Shown in pieces: positions 35,096 through 44,488 of a DNA stretch of 64,000 nucleotides (positions within the stretch are counted from its first letter, which is position 1; each line of letters starts with the position of its first letter). The notes under the pieces were generated by a model, which ran no database searches, was not told where the DNA came from, and was given only the letters and a program-made list of their open reading frames with translations. Source of the stretch: Cytophagaceae bacterium (GTDB lineage: Bacteria; Bacteroidota; Bacteroidia; Cytophagales; Spirosomataceae); NCBI GenBank assembly GCA_027488335.1, contig JAIYBU010000219.1:1-64000 (forward strand), written 5' to 3'. Both the position numbers and the translations under genes were made by a program.

Positions 35096-35154
35096 AGTTA
35101 ACAGACAACGGTCGATAGAAAAAACTGTCGTCCGTCGTCTATTGACTGTTGTCT
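35096..35154. repeat. Inverted pair of heptamer arrays between convergent genes
   Basis: Three heptamers on the plus strand (AGTTAAC, AGACAAC, GGTCGAT; 35096-35116) face four on the minus strand (AGACAAC, AGTCAAT, AGACGAC, GGACGAC; 35154-35127). The two arms pair imperfectly around an A-rich loop and could serve as a terminator for the oxidoreductase and ndk. Confidence 0.7.
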
Positions 35155-35159
35155 AAAAA

Positions 35160-35579
35160 TCAATATTGCTCAATTGCTCCAAAGAAAAATGAGCCTTCGA
35201 TAGCCGCATTTTCATCTGAGTCTGAACCATGAATGGCATTTTCGCCCATTGATTTTGCATATTTTTTGCGAATCGTACCTTCCTCTGCATTTGCTGGATT
35301 TGTTGCCCCAATCAATGCACGGAAATCTGCTACTGCGTTTTCTTTTTCCAAAATCATCGGAACGATTGGACCAGAAGACATCATTTCGCATAATTCGCCA
35401 TAAAAAGGTCTTTCTTTGTGTACTTCATAGAATTTACCAGCTTGTGCTGCTGATAATTGTGTTTTTTTCATTGCCACGATTCTGAAACCAGCAGCCTCAA
35501 TCATCGCCGTAATTCCACCGATATGGCTATCTGCCACAGCGTGTGGCTTAATCATGGTGAATGTTCTGTTTGTTGCCAT
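35160..35579 (-). CDS. ndk: Nucleoside diphosphate kinase
   Basis: Transfers the gamma phosphate from ATP to other nucleoside diphosphates. The start [20 protein letters not shown] at 35579 gives the standard 139 residues; the frame is open 28 codons further but that part is not conserved-looking. The active-site His117 lies in NAIHGSDS, and the Arg/Thr nucleotide site is in RKKYAKS and [11 protein letters not shown]. It is monocistronic; a TGTAG-type palindrome lies about 75 bp upstream of its start. Confidence 0.96.
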   Translation of the reverse strand: MATNRTFTMIKPHAVADSHIGGITAMIEAAGFRIVAMKKTQLSAAQAGKFYEVHKERPFYGELCEMMSSGPIVPMILEKENAVADFRALIGATNPANAEEGTIRKKYAKSMGENAIHGSDSDENAAIEGSFFFGAIEQY

Positions 35580-35652
35580 GTGTAATAATATTTTGTTTAA
35601 TATTTTCACAAAAATACTCATTTTTCTTTGATTATGAGCATTTAAGCTGGTT

Positions 35653-35680
35653 TTGTAGCACAAGTTTTTAACTTGTACAA
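35653..35680. repeat. Short TGTAG-type palindrome
   Basis: TTGTAGCACAAGTT (35653-35666) faces AACTTGTACAA (35670-35680). It resembles one end of the element at 8629 with altered stem sequence, and lies between ndk and the DUF5009 gene. Confidence 0.5.
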
Positions 35681-35687
35681 TTTTTAT

Positions 35688-36959
35688 TCAGACCTTAAAT
35701 ATCATCTTCTTTCTATCAAACAAAACTAAAATCACGAACCAAATAAACAAATAAATCAACGCACCAGCCAAAGAAGCATTTTTGGGTTCAGTGAAAAACG
35801 GCTCAATCCAATGGCCATAAAGCCAAGCTACTAAGCCCGTACTTGTATTCTCGGTATTTTCGGGTTGAGTAATTTTTATCATATTCAAAACTCGTGGTAT
35901 AATTCCCGAAAAGAAAAATACCAACATCGGATTCACGCCAAAAATCACAAAAGGTTTTGTCCAAGCATTTACTTCGAGGACATCAATCACAAAATACAAC
36001 GCTCCGAGTACCATCAAGGCAATTCCTGCTGCGTAGCAAACATACGAACTCGTCCACAAAGCTTTATTTATCGGAAAAACTTCATTCCAAAGTAAGCCAA
36101 TCATTACGCCCAAAACACCCGCAGAAAGTAAATAAATAGCTTTTTTATTTTTCGGAAAATCATTGGTGAGCAATTTCCCTGTAAAAACACCCGCTAAGCC
36201 AGTTCCGATAGCTGGCAATGTACTTAAAATTCCCTCTGGGTCCCACGTTTTTGAAGTTACCCAAAGATGTCCTGATAATAGATAATTATCAAGCCAAGCT
36301 GCAAGGTTTGTTCCTTTTTCAAAATTAGCTGCTCCTACATTTGGTACATCAACAAGAGCCATCAAAGCCCAATAACCCAACAAACATACCAGACCAATGA
36401 TAATTTGCACGGTAGTATTGGTTGTGGCATAGATAATTGATACAATCAAATAAACAATGGCAATTCGCTGCAAAACCCCAGGGATTCTGACCGAAGCAAA
36501 ATCTTCAAAACCTCCAAAACACAAAATCATCATTAAGGCAAATAGACCAACAGCTACGTAAAGTTCCTTTTTTAGGTCATACTCACCGAGTAATAAGACC
36601 GTTATGATAGCCGTAAAAACCAAACGAATAAGCATCAAAGGAATACCTTCGAACGAAGCAAGGTGAATTTTTGAGAAGAAATTGAGCGATAAACCCAAGA
36701 GAAATATTCTCAATGCACGAGTGATAATTCTTTCTAAAACCGATTTGTCAAACTTCTTTACAGGCATAGAAAGTACCGTAGAGATACCAACGATGAACAA
36801 GAAAAATGGAAAAACTAAGTCGGTTGGCGTACACCCATGCCATTCGGCATGTTCGAGTGGGGCGTAGATATGACCCCAGTCGCCAGGGTTATTTACGATA
36901 GTCATGAGCATGATGGTCATGCCTCTAAAAACGTCAAGCGAAGTCAGGCGTTCTTTCAT
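35688..36959 (-). CDS. DUF5009/heparan-alpha-glucosaminide-acetyltransferase-like membrane protein
   Basis: A 423-residue protein with about ten to eleven membrane helices. The start RLTSLDVFRGMTIMLMTIVNNPG and the WHGCTPTDLVFPFFLFIVG segment are the hallmark of the HGSNAT/NagX family, in which a membrane-side histidine takes an acetyl group from cytosolic acetyl-CoA and gives it to an amino sugar outside. Substrate here is unknown. It is 36 bp downstream of the FGGY kinase and on the same strand, and likely the last gene of an AraC-kinase-DUF5009 unit. Confidence 0.88.
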   Translation of the reverse strand: MKERLTSLDVFRGMTIMLMTIVNNPGDWGHIYAPLEHAEWHGCTPTDLVFPFFLFIVGISTVLSMPVKKFDKSVLERIITRALRIFLLGLSLNFFSKIHLASFEGIPLMLIRLVFTAIITVLLLGEYDLKKELYVAVGLFALMMILCFGGFEDFASVRIPGVLQRIAIVYLIVSIIYATTNTTVQIIIGLVCLLGYWALMALVDVPNVGAANFEKGTNLAAWLDNYLLSGHLWVTSKTWDPEGILSTLPAIGTGLAGVFTGKLLTNDFPKNKKAIYLLSAGVLGVMIGLLWNEVFPINKALWTSSYVCYAAGIALMVLGALYFVIDVLEVNAWTKPFVIFGVNPMLVFFFSGIIPRVLNMIKITQPENTENTSTGLVAWLYGHWIEPFFTEPKNASLAGALIYLFIWFVILVLFDRKKMIFKV

Positions 36960-36995
36960 TAGTGTTTAGGGTTTGTTGATTGTTTTGCAAGATAA

Positions 36996-38522
36996 TCAAT
37001 CCTCTTGATTTTGTTGTAATTCGGCAATCAAATCAAATTCTTCGGTGAGCTTATGGCTCAACTTTTCAAAAATTGCATAAAGTTTTTGATATTTTTGATG
37101 ATTACCAGAGTTTGGTTGGTAAACTTTAGACGATTGAATTGTCTTAGCGGCTTCTTCTACGGAGCTAAAAACCTGCATCTCGGTTAAGGCAAGCATTGCG
37201 GCTCCTACATTTGCACTATCATGATTATCATTGATATATACTTGCTTTCCGTACATATCCGATATGATTTGCGACCAAAGCGGCAACGTAGCATAAGTGC
37301 CATTTACATAGAGTTTTTCAATTTTCCGATAAGTTTGAAGAAGCTTTCCGATACTATAAATTTCAAATAAAATTCCTTCGATTGTTGCCCTTACAAAATG
37401 AGACTGTTCGTGTGTAATATTAACCCCAAAATAAACTCCACGGGCATTGGCATTCCAAAGTGGTGCTCTTTCGCCAAGCAAGTAAGGAAGAAAAAGTAAA
37501 CCATTTGCTCCTGCTGAAATTTGAGCAGCATCTTTGAATAAATCGTTGAGACTATCTTCAAAATCAAGGCCGTTATTAAAATTTCCAAATTGTCGAGCAA
37601 ACCATTCGAAAGCAACGCCTCCATTATTTGTTGGTCCTCCCGACACATACAAGTCTTTATCCAAAATATAGTTAAAAAACCGTTGTTTTTCGTCTCGTAA
37701 AACCTTTTTCCCAGCTACCCTCACTGCACCGCTCGATGTTATAGAAATTGTTGCCTGGCCCTCGCCGACCACCCCCGAACCAAGTGTTGCAAAACACCCA
37801 TCACTACTTCCAACAATCAGTTTGGTTTTATCAGAAAGTCTTAAAGATTTTGCCAGTGCAGGTCGAAGTTTTAGCTCTGAATTAAAGATTGAAACTGGTT
37901 TTGAAAGTTGTTCAGCCGAAATTTCCGCAAAATTAAGTGACTTACTTTCCCACTCTAATTTGTGAATATTAAAAAGCCCAGTAGCAGAAGCTAAGCTATA
38001 ATCAATCAAATATTCGCCCGTAAATTGATATAAAATATATTCTTTCAAAGAAATGAATTTATTTGTTTTTGCGAAACGCTCAGGGTCGTGGTTTTTTATC
38101 CAAGTGATTTTGGCCAAAGGTGACATCGGATGAATAGGGGTGCCCGTATTTTGATAAATTTCACCCCCCAACGTTGAATTCTTTAGTTCGGTTGCAATCT
38201 TACTCGCCCTATTATCAGCCCAAATAATGGCATTTCCTAAAGGAACTCCATTTTTATCAACTGGCAAAACGCTGTGCATTGATGAGCTAAAGACGATAGA
38301 CAAGACCTTATTTTTTTTCATAAAATTGGGGTCGTTGAGCAATCCTTTTAGCACAAAAAGTACAGTGATAAAAACCTGCTCGGGGTCTTGCTCACTATAA
38401 TCAGGTTGCGTATGAAAAGTCGGATATGTGCCTTTGCGTGCAGCAATTTGTTTTCCTTCCAAGTCAAAAGCAATAACTCGTGCTGCTGTTGTTTCGATGT
38501 CGATAGTTATAATTGTTTCCAT
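36996..38522 (-). CDS. FGGY carbohydrate kinase, gluconokinase-like, with altered phosphate loop
   Basis: A 508-residue ATP-dependent sugar kinase related to the gluconokinase at 45531: both have MHSVLPVD/MHSIMAVD, WADNRA and TGTPIHPMSPLAK/TGTPIHPFSFLCK. The catalytic Asp is kept in GSSDGCFATLGSG, as is FLPYLLGERAPLWNA. The N-terminal phosphate loop, DIGTTS in the paralogue, reads DIETTA (residues 8-13), so the Gly and Ser that contact phosphate are replaced. It may be slow, have another substrate, or be a sensor. It lies between AraC and DUF5009 in one direction. Confidence 0.88.
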   Translation of the reverse strand: METIITIDIETTAARVIAFDLEGKQIAARKGTYPTFHTQPDYSEQDPEQVFITVLFVLKGLLNDPNFMKKNKVLSIVFSSSMHSVLPVDKNGVPLGNAIIWADNRASKIATELKNSTLGGEIYQNTGTPIHPMSPLAKITWIKNHDPERFAKTNKFISLKEYILYQFTGEYLIDYSLASATGLFNIHKLEWESKSLNFAEISAEQLSKPVSIFNSELKLRPALAKSLRLSDKTKLIVGSSDGCFATLGSGVVGEGQATISITSSGAVRVAGKKVLRDEKQRFFNYILDKDLYVSGGPTNNGGVAFEWFARQFGNFNNGLDFEDSLNDLFKDAAQISAGANGLLFLPYLLGERAPLWNANARGVYFGVNITHEQSHFVRATIEGILFEIYSIGKLLQTYRKIEKLYVNGTYATLPLWSQIISDMYGKQVYINDNHDSANVGAAMLALTEMQVFSSVEEAAKTIQSSKVYQPNSGNHQKYQKLYAIFEKLSHKLTEEFDLIAELQQNQED

Positions 38523-38603
38523 AATACCACCTCGCTCCTAATGGGGAGCGAAGGAAAAATGCTTTTTGTTGTAATTTTAGTCGGAAATACTTTTAGTTCT
38601 CCT

Positions 38604-39491
38604 TTAGGGTTGAGGGGGGATTCTCCTAAAATGCCCTGGGGTGTATCCTGTTAATTTTTTAAATGTTGTTGAAAAGTGCTGTGATGAATAAAAACCTGTA
38701 TCTAAAGCAATATCTGTCAAACTAATCTTAGTTGTTTTTAGCAAACGAATAGCCTCTGAAATCCGTAGATTTATTAAGTAGTTTAGTGGCGAAAAACCTG
38801 AGTACGACTTTACTTTTTCGGTAAAAGCGGTCGTGCCTAAACCAACAATGACCGCCATTTCTTCGACCGTCCATGGGTGAGCGAGGTTTTCACGCAAAAT
38901 ATGGTCAATTTTCTGAAAAGTCTGCGAAAAATCTCGCCGTTGATTATCTTGCTTACTCATTTGGCGTGCAATTCCAATCAATAATTCATCAACTAAGTGA
39001 TTAATTCTTGTCTTAAAACCTAATTCATTACTTACAATTTCGTTTTGAATCTTGAGTAAAACCTCTCCAACTAATTTAAAGTTTTGCAAAACTGGCTTTG
39101 TATTGAGCGAACAAAGCTTTCCAATAAGCCTTTGTTCGGCATCTGAAATTCCACTCCAATCACCCAAAATCAACTCACCCTCTTCCGAAAAAAAACGTGG
39201 GTTTATTGTAATTGATAAAACCAAACCCACATCCCATATTTCTTTTACACCCCCAAACTTTTGTTTTGGGAAGACCAAAACAGCATCGTTTGGATATACT
39301 GTAATCGACTGATTATCAACAATCCACTCAAATTTTCCTTCCAAAATAAAAACTATCCTTAAACCTTGATTTTCTTTTACAGGCATTGAGTTCGGCAACA
39401 CCTGTTGAATTTTCTTGCGAGAAAACTCAATCAAGTGCGGAAATGCTTGAATTTCTGGTGATTTACCTTTATGTAAAGAAAAATGAGACAT
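38604..39491 (-). CDS. AraC-family transcriptional regulator
   Basis: A 295-residue regulator. The N-terminal half is a cupin-like sensor (GLRIVFILEGKFEWIVDNQSI, VLVFPKQKFGGV) that would bind a small sugar or sugar acid. The C-terminal 100 residues are two helix-turn-helix motifs: HPWTVEEMAVIVGLGTTAFTEKVKSY and the AraC signature ISLTDIALDTGFYSSQHFSTTFKKLTGYTP, given as positions 255-284. It is divergent from susC and leads the kinase-DUF5009 genes, so it is the likely local regulator of both sides. Confidence 0.92.
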   Translation of the reverse strand: MSHFSLHKGKSPEIQAFPHLIEFSRKKIQQVLPNSMPVKENQGLRIVFILEGKFEWIVDNQSITVYPNDAVLVFPKQKFGGVKEIWDVGLVLSITINPRFFSEEGELILGDWSGISDAEQRLIGKLCSLNTKPVLQNFKLVGEVLLKIQNEIVSNELGFKTRINHLVDELLIGIARQMSKQDNQRRDFSQTFQKIDHILRENLAHPWTVEEMAVIVGLGTTAFTEKVKSYSGFSPLNYLINLRISEAIRLLKTTKISLTDIALDTGFYSSQHFSTTFKKLTGYTPGHFRRIPPQP

Positions 39492-39630
39492 TTGAATTAA
39501 TAATAATGTAAAAATATTACAATTTTTTCAAGTAATCATTATAATATTCACCGCCGAAATTATTTGGAAGTTTGACGTGATTTTGTTTAAGAAATTTGTT
39601 TTTCAGAAATAAAACCCATTCAAGTTACTC

Positions 39631-42600
39631 ATGAAAAAACAATTCCTATTATTTATACTGTTGATGTCTACATCAGCGGTTATTTATGCCCAAAAAATAT
39701 CGGGAAAAGTCACCTCCTCAAAGGAAGGAGTGCTGCTTCCTGGAGTTTCGGTGCAAGTAAAAGGCACAAACACTGGTACAAATACCAGTGCCGATGGTAC
39801 ATTTAGTGTCAGTGCTTCGTCTAATGCTACGCTTGTTTTTAGCTTTATTGGTTACAAAACTCAAGAAATTAAAGTCGGAAACCAATCAATTATCAATGTT
39901 TCGTTGGATGAAGATGCTCAACGCCTCGATGAGGTGGTCGTAACCGCTTTGGGTATCAAAAAAGAAGCTAAAAAATTAGGCTATGCTACCTCAACCGTAG
40001 GAAGAGAGCAATTGACGGAGAATCGTACACCTAATTTGATGAATGCCCTAACTGGTAAAATTGCAGGTGTGAATATCTCAGGATTGGGAACTGGCCCTGC
40101 TGGAACTTCAAAGATTAGAATCAGAGGTCAATCATCAATCTCGGGACAGAATAATCCTTTAATTGTTGTCAATGGTGTACCTATTGATAACACCAACTTT
40201 GGCACAAACCCTGGTAATGCGGGTGCTGATAACTCAATCGGCGTAAGAGGTGGTGGAAATACTTCTGATGGCGGTGATGGTTTATCATCTATCAACCCCG
40301 ATGATGTAGAAAGTATGACTGTACTGAAAGGTGCTACTGCGGCAGCTTTGTATGGCTCTCGTGCAAAAGATGGTGTAATTATGATTACAACCAAATCGAA
40401 AGGTGATAATAAAGGTATTGGCGTGACTTTCAACACTAACTTTACGAATGAAACGCCTTTAGATTTTACGGATTATCAGTATGAATATGGTCAAGGCGAA
40501 AATGGTGTACGACCAACCGCAGCCAACCCAACGTCGGGTCAATGGTCGTTTGGTGAGAAGTTTCAACCGGGTATGACTCAGGTATTATTTGATGGTGTAA
40601 GTGTTCCTTATGAGCCGCAATATAATCGTATTCGTAAGTTTTACCGTAACGGACAAAACTTTACCAATACTATTTCATTATCAAGTTCGGGCGAAAAAGG
40701 TGGCATGAACCTCTCTTTTTCTAACATGGATAATAAAGGTATTGTACCCAATAATACTTTCAACAGAAAAACCCTCAATTTAGGTTTTTCTTATAATTTA
40801 TCGAAAAAGCTAAGTTTTGCAGGAAATATCAATTACTCTAACGAGTTTAATAAAAACCCACCTAACGTTGCTAATCAAGATAACTCAATTCCGACAGCCC
40901 TCTCAAATATGGCCAACTCAATGCCTTTGAGTTTGTTGGAAGAAAAGAAATTTAATGCTGCTGGAAATGAATATATCTATTCAAGATTTATGAATCGTAC
41001 GAACCCATATTTTACTTTATCGGAGCAATTTCAGAATATTCGTAGAGATAGAATCTTTGGTAATGTTTCAGTAAAATATAACCTCACAGATTGGCTTTAT
41101 GTACAGGGACGTATCGGACAAGATTTTTGGTCACGTGACCAAGAGTTCAATAACTTCGCAACGGGTACTGCTTCGTTGGCTGCCGCACCTGCGGGTTTTG
41201 TGAATGGCTCTTTTACACAAGAATCCAGAAGATTTAGAGAAACCAATGCCGATATCTTGATTGCGGCTTCAAAAACTTTCGGAGATTTTGGTGTTGACGT
41301 AAACCTTGGTGGAAACCAAATGTATCGTCGTTCGGACTTGAACTCTACTGCTGTTCAGGATTTTGTTGTGAGAGGTTTATACACCGTTATGAATGGCCGT
41401 GTAAAAGACCCAATCTATGGCTTATCTGAAAGAGCCGTAAACTCTATTTATGGTTCGAGTGAATTTTCTTACAAAAACTATTTATTTGTAAACGTAACGG
41501 CAAGAAATGACTGGTTTTCAACACTTTCACCCGAAAATCGTAGTATTTTGTATCCATCCGTTTCGGGAAGTTATGTTTTCTCGCAGTCGTTCAATAATAT
41601 ACCAAGTTGGTTAAATTTCGGTAAACTAAGAGTTGCTTATGCCGAAGTGGGTAGCGATACCGATGTTTCGCCTTATTCAAATAATCTATTTTATGGTATC
41701 AACTCAAACTTACTGAGCAATCCTGCAGGAGCATTGCAGCCAGTTGGTGGTTCGTCTGGAAATACACTTCCAAACGCTAACCTTCGCCCGATGCGTGCCT
41801 CAGAAAAAGAAGCAGGTATCGAGTTAAAATTATTCAATAATCGAGTAGGTTTAGATTTTGCGGTTTACCAAAAAATCACGACCGACCAAATCGTTTCGGC
41901 ACAAATCTCTGATGCTTCGGGCTTTACCAGCACTCTCATCAATAGCGGACGTAGCCGCACCAATGGTGCCGAGGCATTACTGAACTTAGTTCCTGTTAAA
42001 ACCTCTGACTTCCAATGGGATATTACCTTAAATGGGTCTTATAATAAAACAAAAGTACTTAGCCTTTTGACCGATACACCAGGCGAAAGAATTACGGTCG
42101 GAACGCACGTTTTCAACGGAGAACTTCGCCAAGTAGTTGGTCAAGAAATGGGGCAGATTTATGGTTTTGGCTTCCGTCGTGATGCCAATGGTCAACAGGT
42201 TTTCGGGGCAAATGGTATTCCACTTCGCACAGCCGACTTGATTTCGTATGGTAGTGCCTTACCGAAATGGGTGGGTGGTATCAATAACGCTTTTAATTAT
42301 AAAGGAATTACCTTATCAGCCTTGATTGATTTCAAATTAGGAAATATGATGCTATCGGGTTCAAACTTCAACCTTTATCGTCATGGTTTGCACAAAAATA
42401 CCCTTGTTGGTCGTGATACTGGTGGTGTTATTGGTGTTGGCGTAAACGACAAAGGCGAACCAAATACAGTAAAAGCAAACGTACAAGATTACTGGTCGGT
42501 AGTACGCTCATTAGCAATCATTGAGCCTGTTGTTTACAACGGCGGTTTTTGGAAATTACGCCAAATTACAGCTGGTTATGACTTTACGAAATTTCTTCCT

Positions 42601-42786
42601 AAAAATTCAGTCATTAAAGGTGCAAAACTTAGCTTAGTTGCCAATAATGTATTATTACTCAAAAAATGGGTAGATAATATTGACCCTGAATCATTTGGTT
42701 ATTCTTCTGATAACCTTGTTGGGATGGAGTCGCATGGTTTACCAACCACTCGAAGCATGGGCTTTAATTTGAATGTGAAGTTTTAA
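39631..42786 (+). CDS. SusC/RagA-family TonB-linked outer membrane transporter
   Basis: A 1051-residue SusC-type barrel: signal peptide ending VIYAQ, carboxypeptidase-regulatory-like domain (ISGKVTSSKEGVLLPGVSVQ, 22-105), plug with the SusC motif KIAGVNISGLGTGPAGTSKIR and VLKGATAAALYGSRAKDGV, then the barrel ending NLNVKF. It pairs with the SusD lipoprotein 41 bp downstream to import a ligand with TonB energy. Neighbouring gnd and gluconokinase genes point to a gluconate-like or aldonate-containing substrate rather than a polysaccharide. No glycoside hydrolase is present. Confidence 0.95.
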   Translation: MKKQFLLFILLMSTSAVIYAQKISGKVTSSKEGVLLPGVSVQVKGTNTGTNTSADGTFSVSASSNATLVFSFIGYKTQEIKVGNQSIINVSLDEDAQRLDEVVVTALGIKKEAKKLGYATSTVGREQLTENRTPNLMNALTGKIAGVNISGLGTGPAGTSKIRIRGQSSISGQNNPLIVVNGVPIDNTNFGTNPGNAGADNSIGVRGGGNTSDGGDGLSSINPDDVESMTVLKGATAAALYGSRAKDGVIMITTKSKGDNKGIGVTFNTNFTNETPLDFTDYQYEYGQGENGVRPTAANPTSGQWSFGEKFQPGMTQVLFDGVSVPYEPQYNRIRKFYRNGQNFTNTISLSSSGEKGGMNLSFSNMDNKGIVPNNTFNRKTLNLGFSYNLSKKLSFAGNINYSNEFNKNPPNVANQDNSIPTALSNMANSMPLSLLEEKKFNAAGNEYIYSRFMNRTNPYFTLSEQFQNIRRDRIFGNVSVKYNLTDWLYVQGRIGQDFWSRDQEFNNFATGTASLAAAPAGFVNGSFTQESRRFRETNADILIAASKTFGDFGVDVNLGGNQMYRRSDLNSTAVQDFVVRGLYTVMNGRVKDPIYGLSERAVNSIYGSSEFSYKNYLFVNVTARNDWFSTLSPENRSILYPSVSGSYVFSQSFNNIPSWLNFGKLRVAYAEVGSDTDVSPYSNNLFYGINSNLLSNPAGALQPVGGSSGNTLPNANLRPMRASEKEAGIELKLFNNRVGLDFAVYQKITTDQIVSAQISDASGFTSTLINSGRSRTNGAEALLNLVPVKTSDFQWDITLNGSYNKTKVLSLLTDTPGERITVGTHVFNGELRQVVGQEMGQIYGFGFRRDANGQQVFGANGIPLRTADLISYGSALPKWVGGINNAFNYKGITLSALIDFKLGNMMLSGSNFNLYRHGLHKNTLVGRDTGGVIGVGVNDKGEPNTVKANVQDYWSVVRSLAIIEPVVYNGGFWKLRQITAGYDFTKFLPKNSVIKGAKLSLVANNVLLLKKWVDNIDPESFGYSSDNLVGMESHGLPTTRSMGFNLNVKF

Positions 42787-42827
42787 GCCTCAGAAGTCTA
42801 AGTAATCAATTTAAAAATGAATTTGAA

Positions 42828-44351
42828 ATGAAAAATATAGTAAAAGCTTTATTGTTATCTATTCCGTTTTGGGGGCTAACAAGCTGCGATAAAGGTTTCG
42901 ACGAACTGAATATCAATAAAACAGCCGCAACGTCGGTTAATCCAGTTTTTATTCTGAATAATGCGACCGTCAATTGCACGTATGCACCTGGTACTATTAT
43001 TTATGAAGCAGGTATTGTACAACAAATGGTATCGCCTAACTCTGGGGTTTTGACGGGGGCAAACTTTAATCAAGACAGCCGAGACAATACAGTTCAGAAC
43101 TGGCAAAAATATTACCGTACGGTTATCAGAAACACGCAAGACGTAATCGACCAAACAAAAGATGTGCCTGCACGCTCGAACCTCTATAACATGGCTCGTA
43201 TCTTACAAGCCTACGCTTATATGGTAACTACTGATTCTTACGGAGATATTCCTTATGTAAATGCAGCTAAAGGCTATACACAGCAGATTGTATTGCCTAA
43301 GTACGATACCCAACAGGCTGTTTATGCTGGAATTATTAAAGAATTAACCGATGCTTCAACTGCCTTAGATGCCAACAAAACCGTAGAAGCAGCCGATGTT
43401 CTATATGGCGGTAATATTGCTTTATGGAAAAAATTTGCTAATTCTCTCTTACTTCGTGCGGGTATGCGTCTGAGCAAAGTAGATGCCGCTCAAGCACAAT
43501 CAGTCGTGAATAAAGCTGTAGCGGCTGGCGTAATGGAACTCAATACCGAAAATGCAATGGTTCGTCACGATGCCAACTATGTAAATGCCGTAGGTAATAT
43601 GCTCAATTCAACCGAAGCTGCAAATATTTATATGGCAGCTCCATTTGTTGATTACTTGAAAAACACAAACGACCCTCGTCTAAAATCAATTGCTGTTCGG
43701 TATGTTGGAGCAAAATCTGGCCCCGAACAAGTAGCTTCACGAGCAAGTACTGACCCTACCGTACAAATAGGAATGCCCTTTGGTTTTGATAATAGTACAA
43801 TCTCGGCCGAGGTTACAAAAAATAAATTGGCAAGTTTCTATGATTTTACGCAAGTAGATAGAACTCGTATGGCCAAAAATACAGCTCCAAACTTCTTGGT
43901 AACAGCTGCTCAAACGCAACTCTTGCTGGCAGAAGCTGCTCAAAAAGGTTGGTTAACAGGTTCAACAGCAGAAGCCTATTTCAATAAAGGCGTCAGACTT
44001 CACATGGAACAACTGGCCAGTTATGATGCAAACGCAGCCGTTGCTCCCGCTGCAATTACAGCGTACTTGACAGAAAATCCATTTACCACTGCTACTGCAT
44101 TAGAGCAAATCAATACGCAATATTGGATAGCATCGTTTTTAAATGGCCCTGAAGCTTTTGCCAATTTCAGAAGAAGTGGTTTCCCTATACTTACGCCAAA
44201 TCCTTTCCCTGGAAAAGCAATTAAAGGCACATTTATTCGTCGCCTAACCTATCCAAACTCCGAAATTTCGGTCAATAGTATCAATGTAAAAGAAGCCATT
44301 GGCCGTCAAGGAGCTGATGATTTAGACACCAAAGTTTGGTGGGATAAATAA
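42828..44351 (+). CDS. SusD/RagB-family nutrient-binding lipoprotein
   Basis: A 507-residue outer-membrane lipoprotein with lipobox LTSC (Cys20), the lid partner of SusC. The sequence fits the SusD-like_2 (RagB) family: DELNINKTAATSVNPVFILN at the start, helical TPR-like parts (ARILQAYAYMVTTDSYGDIPY, LWKKFANSLLLRAGMRLS), and C-terminal FRRSGFPILTPNPFP and RRLTYPNSE. It has no partner enzymes with CAZyme folds nearby. Immediately after its stop lies a MITE-like element, then gnd. Confidence 0.94.
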   Translation: MKNIVKALLLSIPFWGLTSCDKGFDELNINKTAATSVNPVFILNNATVNCTYAPGTIIYEAGIVQQMVSPNSGVLTGANFNQDSRDNTVQNWQKYYRTVIRNTQDVIDQTKDVPARSNLYNMARILQAYAYMVTTDSYGDIPYVNAAKGYTQQIVLPKYDTQQAVYAGIIKELTDASTALDANKTVEAADVLYGGNIALWKKFANSLLLRAGMRLSKVDAAQAQSVVNKAVAAGVMELNTENAMVRHDANYVNAVGNMLNSTEAANIYMAAPFVDYLKNTNDPRLKSIAVRYVGAKSGPEQVASRASTDPTVQIGMPFGFDNSTISAEVTKNKLASFYDFTQVDRTRMAKNTAPNFLVTAAQTQLLLAEAAQKGWLTGSTAEAYFNKGVRLHMEQLASYDANAAVAPAAITAYLTENPFTTATALEQINTQYWIASFLNGPEAFANFRRSGFPILTPNPFPGKAIKGTFIRRLTYPNSEISVNSINVKEAIGRQGADDLDTKVWWDK

Positions 44352-44355
44352 AAAA

Positions 44356-44488
44356 TACTCCTAATCCCTAAAGGGGAATAATTTTGTGGGTAATTTTGTT
44401 CAAGAAAATATATTAAAGACTTCCCCATCTCTTTAGTTAAGGGGGTGGGGAAAATAAACATTAAATTCCCCCTTTAGGGGTTAGGGGT
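44356..44488. repeat. MITE-like element with CCCCTAA ends, abutting gnd
   Basis: Left end TACTCCTAATCCCTAAAGGG and the complement of the right end, TACCCCTAACCCCTAAAGGG, are near-identical inverted repeats (about 24 bp) around an interior hairpin. The right end reaches the gnd start codon, whose first A is the element's last base, and supplies the purine stretch AGGGG before it. Truncated relatives are at 38531-38620 and 59241. Confidence 0.7.

Noticed and set aside
39052-39312. Plus-strand frame inside the AraC gene
   Set aside because: Overlaps the sensor domain of a clear AraC protein; no independent support.
41129-41144. TTGGTCACGTGACCAA palindrome inside susC as a parS or operator
   Set aside because: It lies in coding sequence, encodes conserved-looking protein, and its arms do not match parS.
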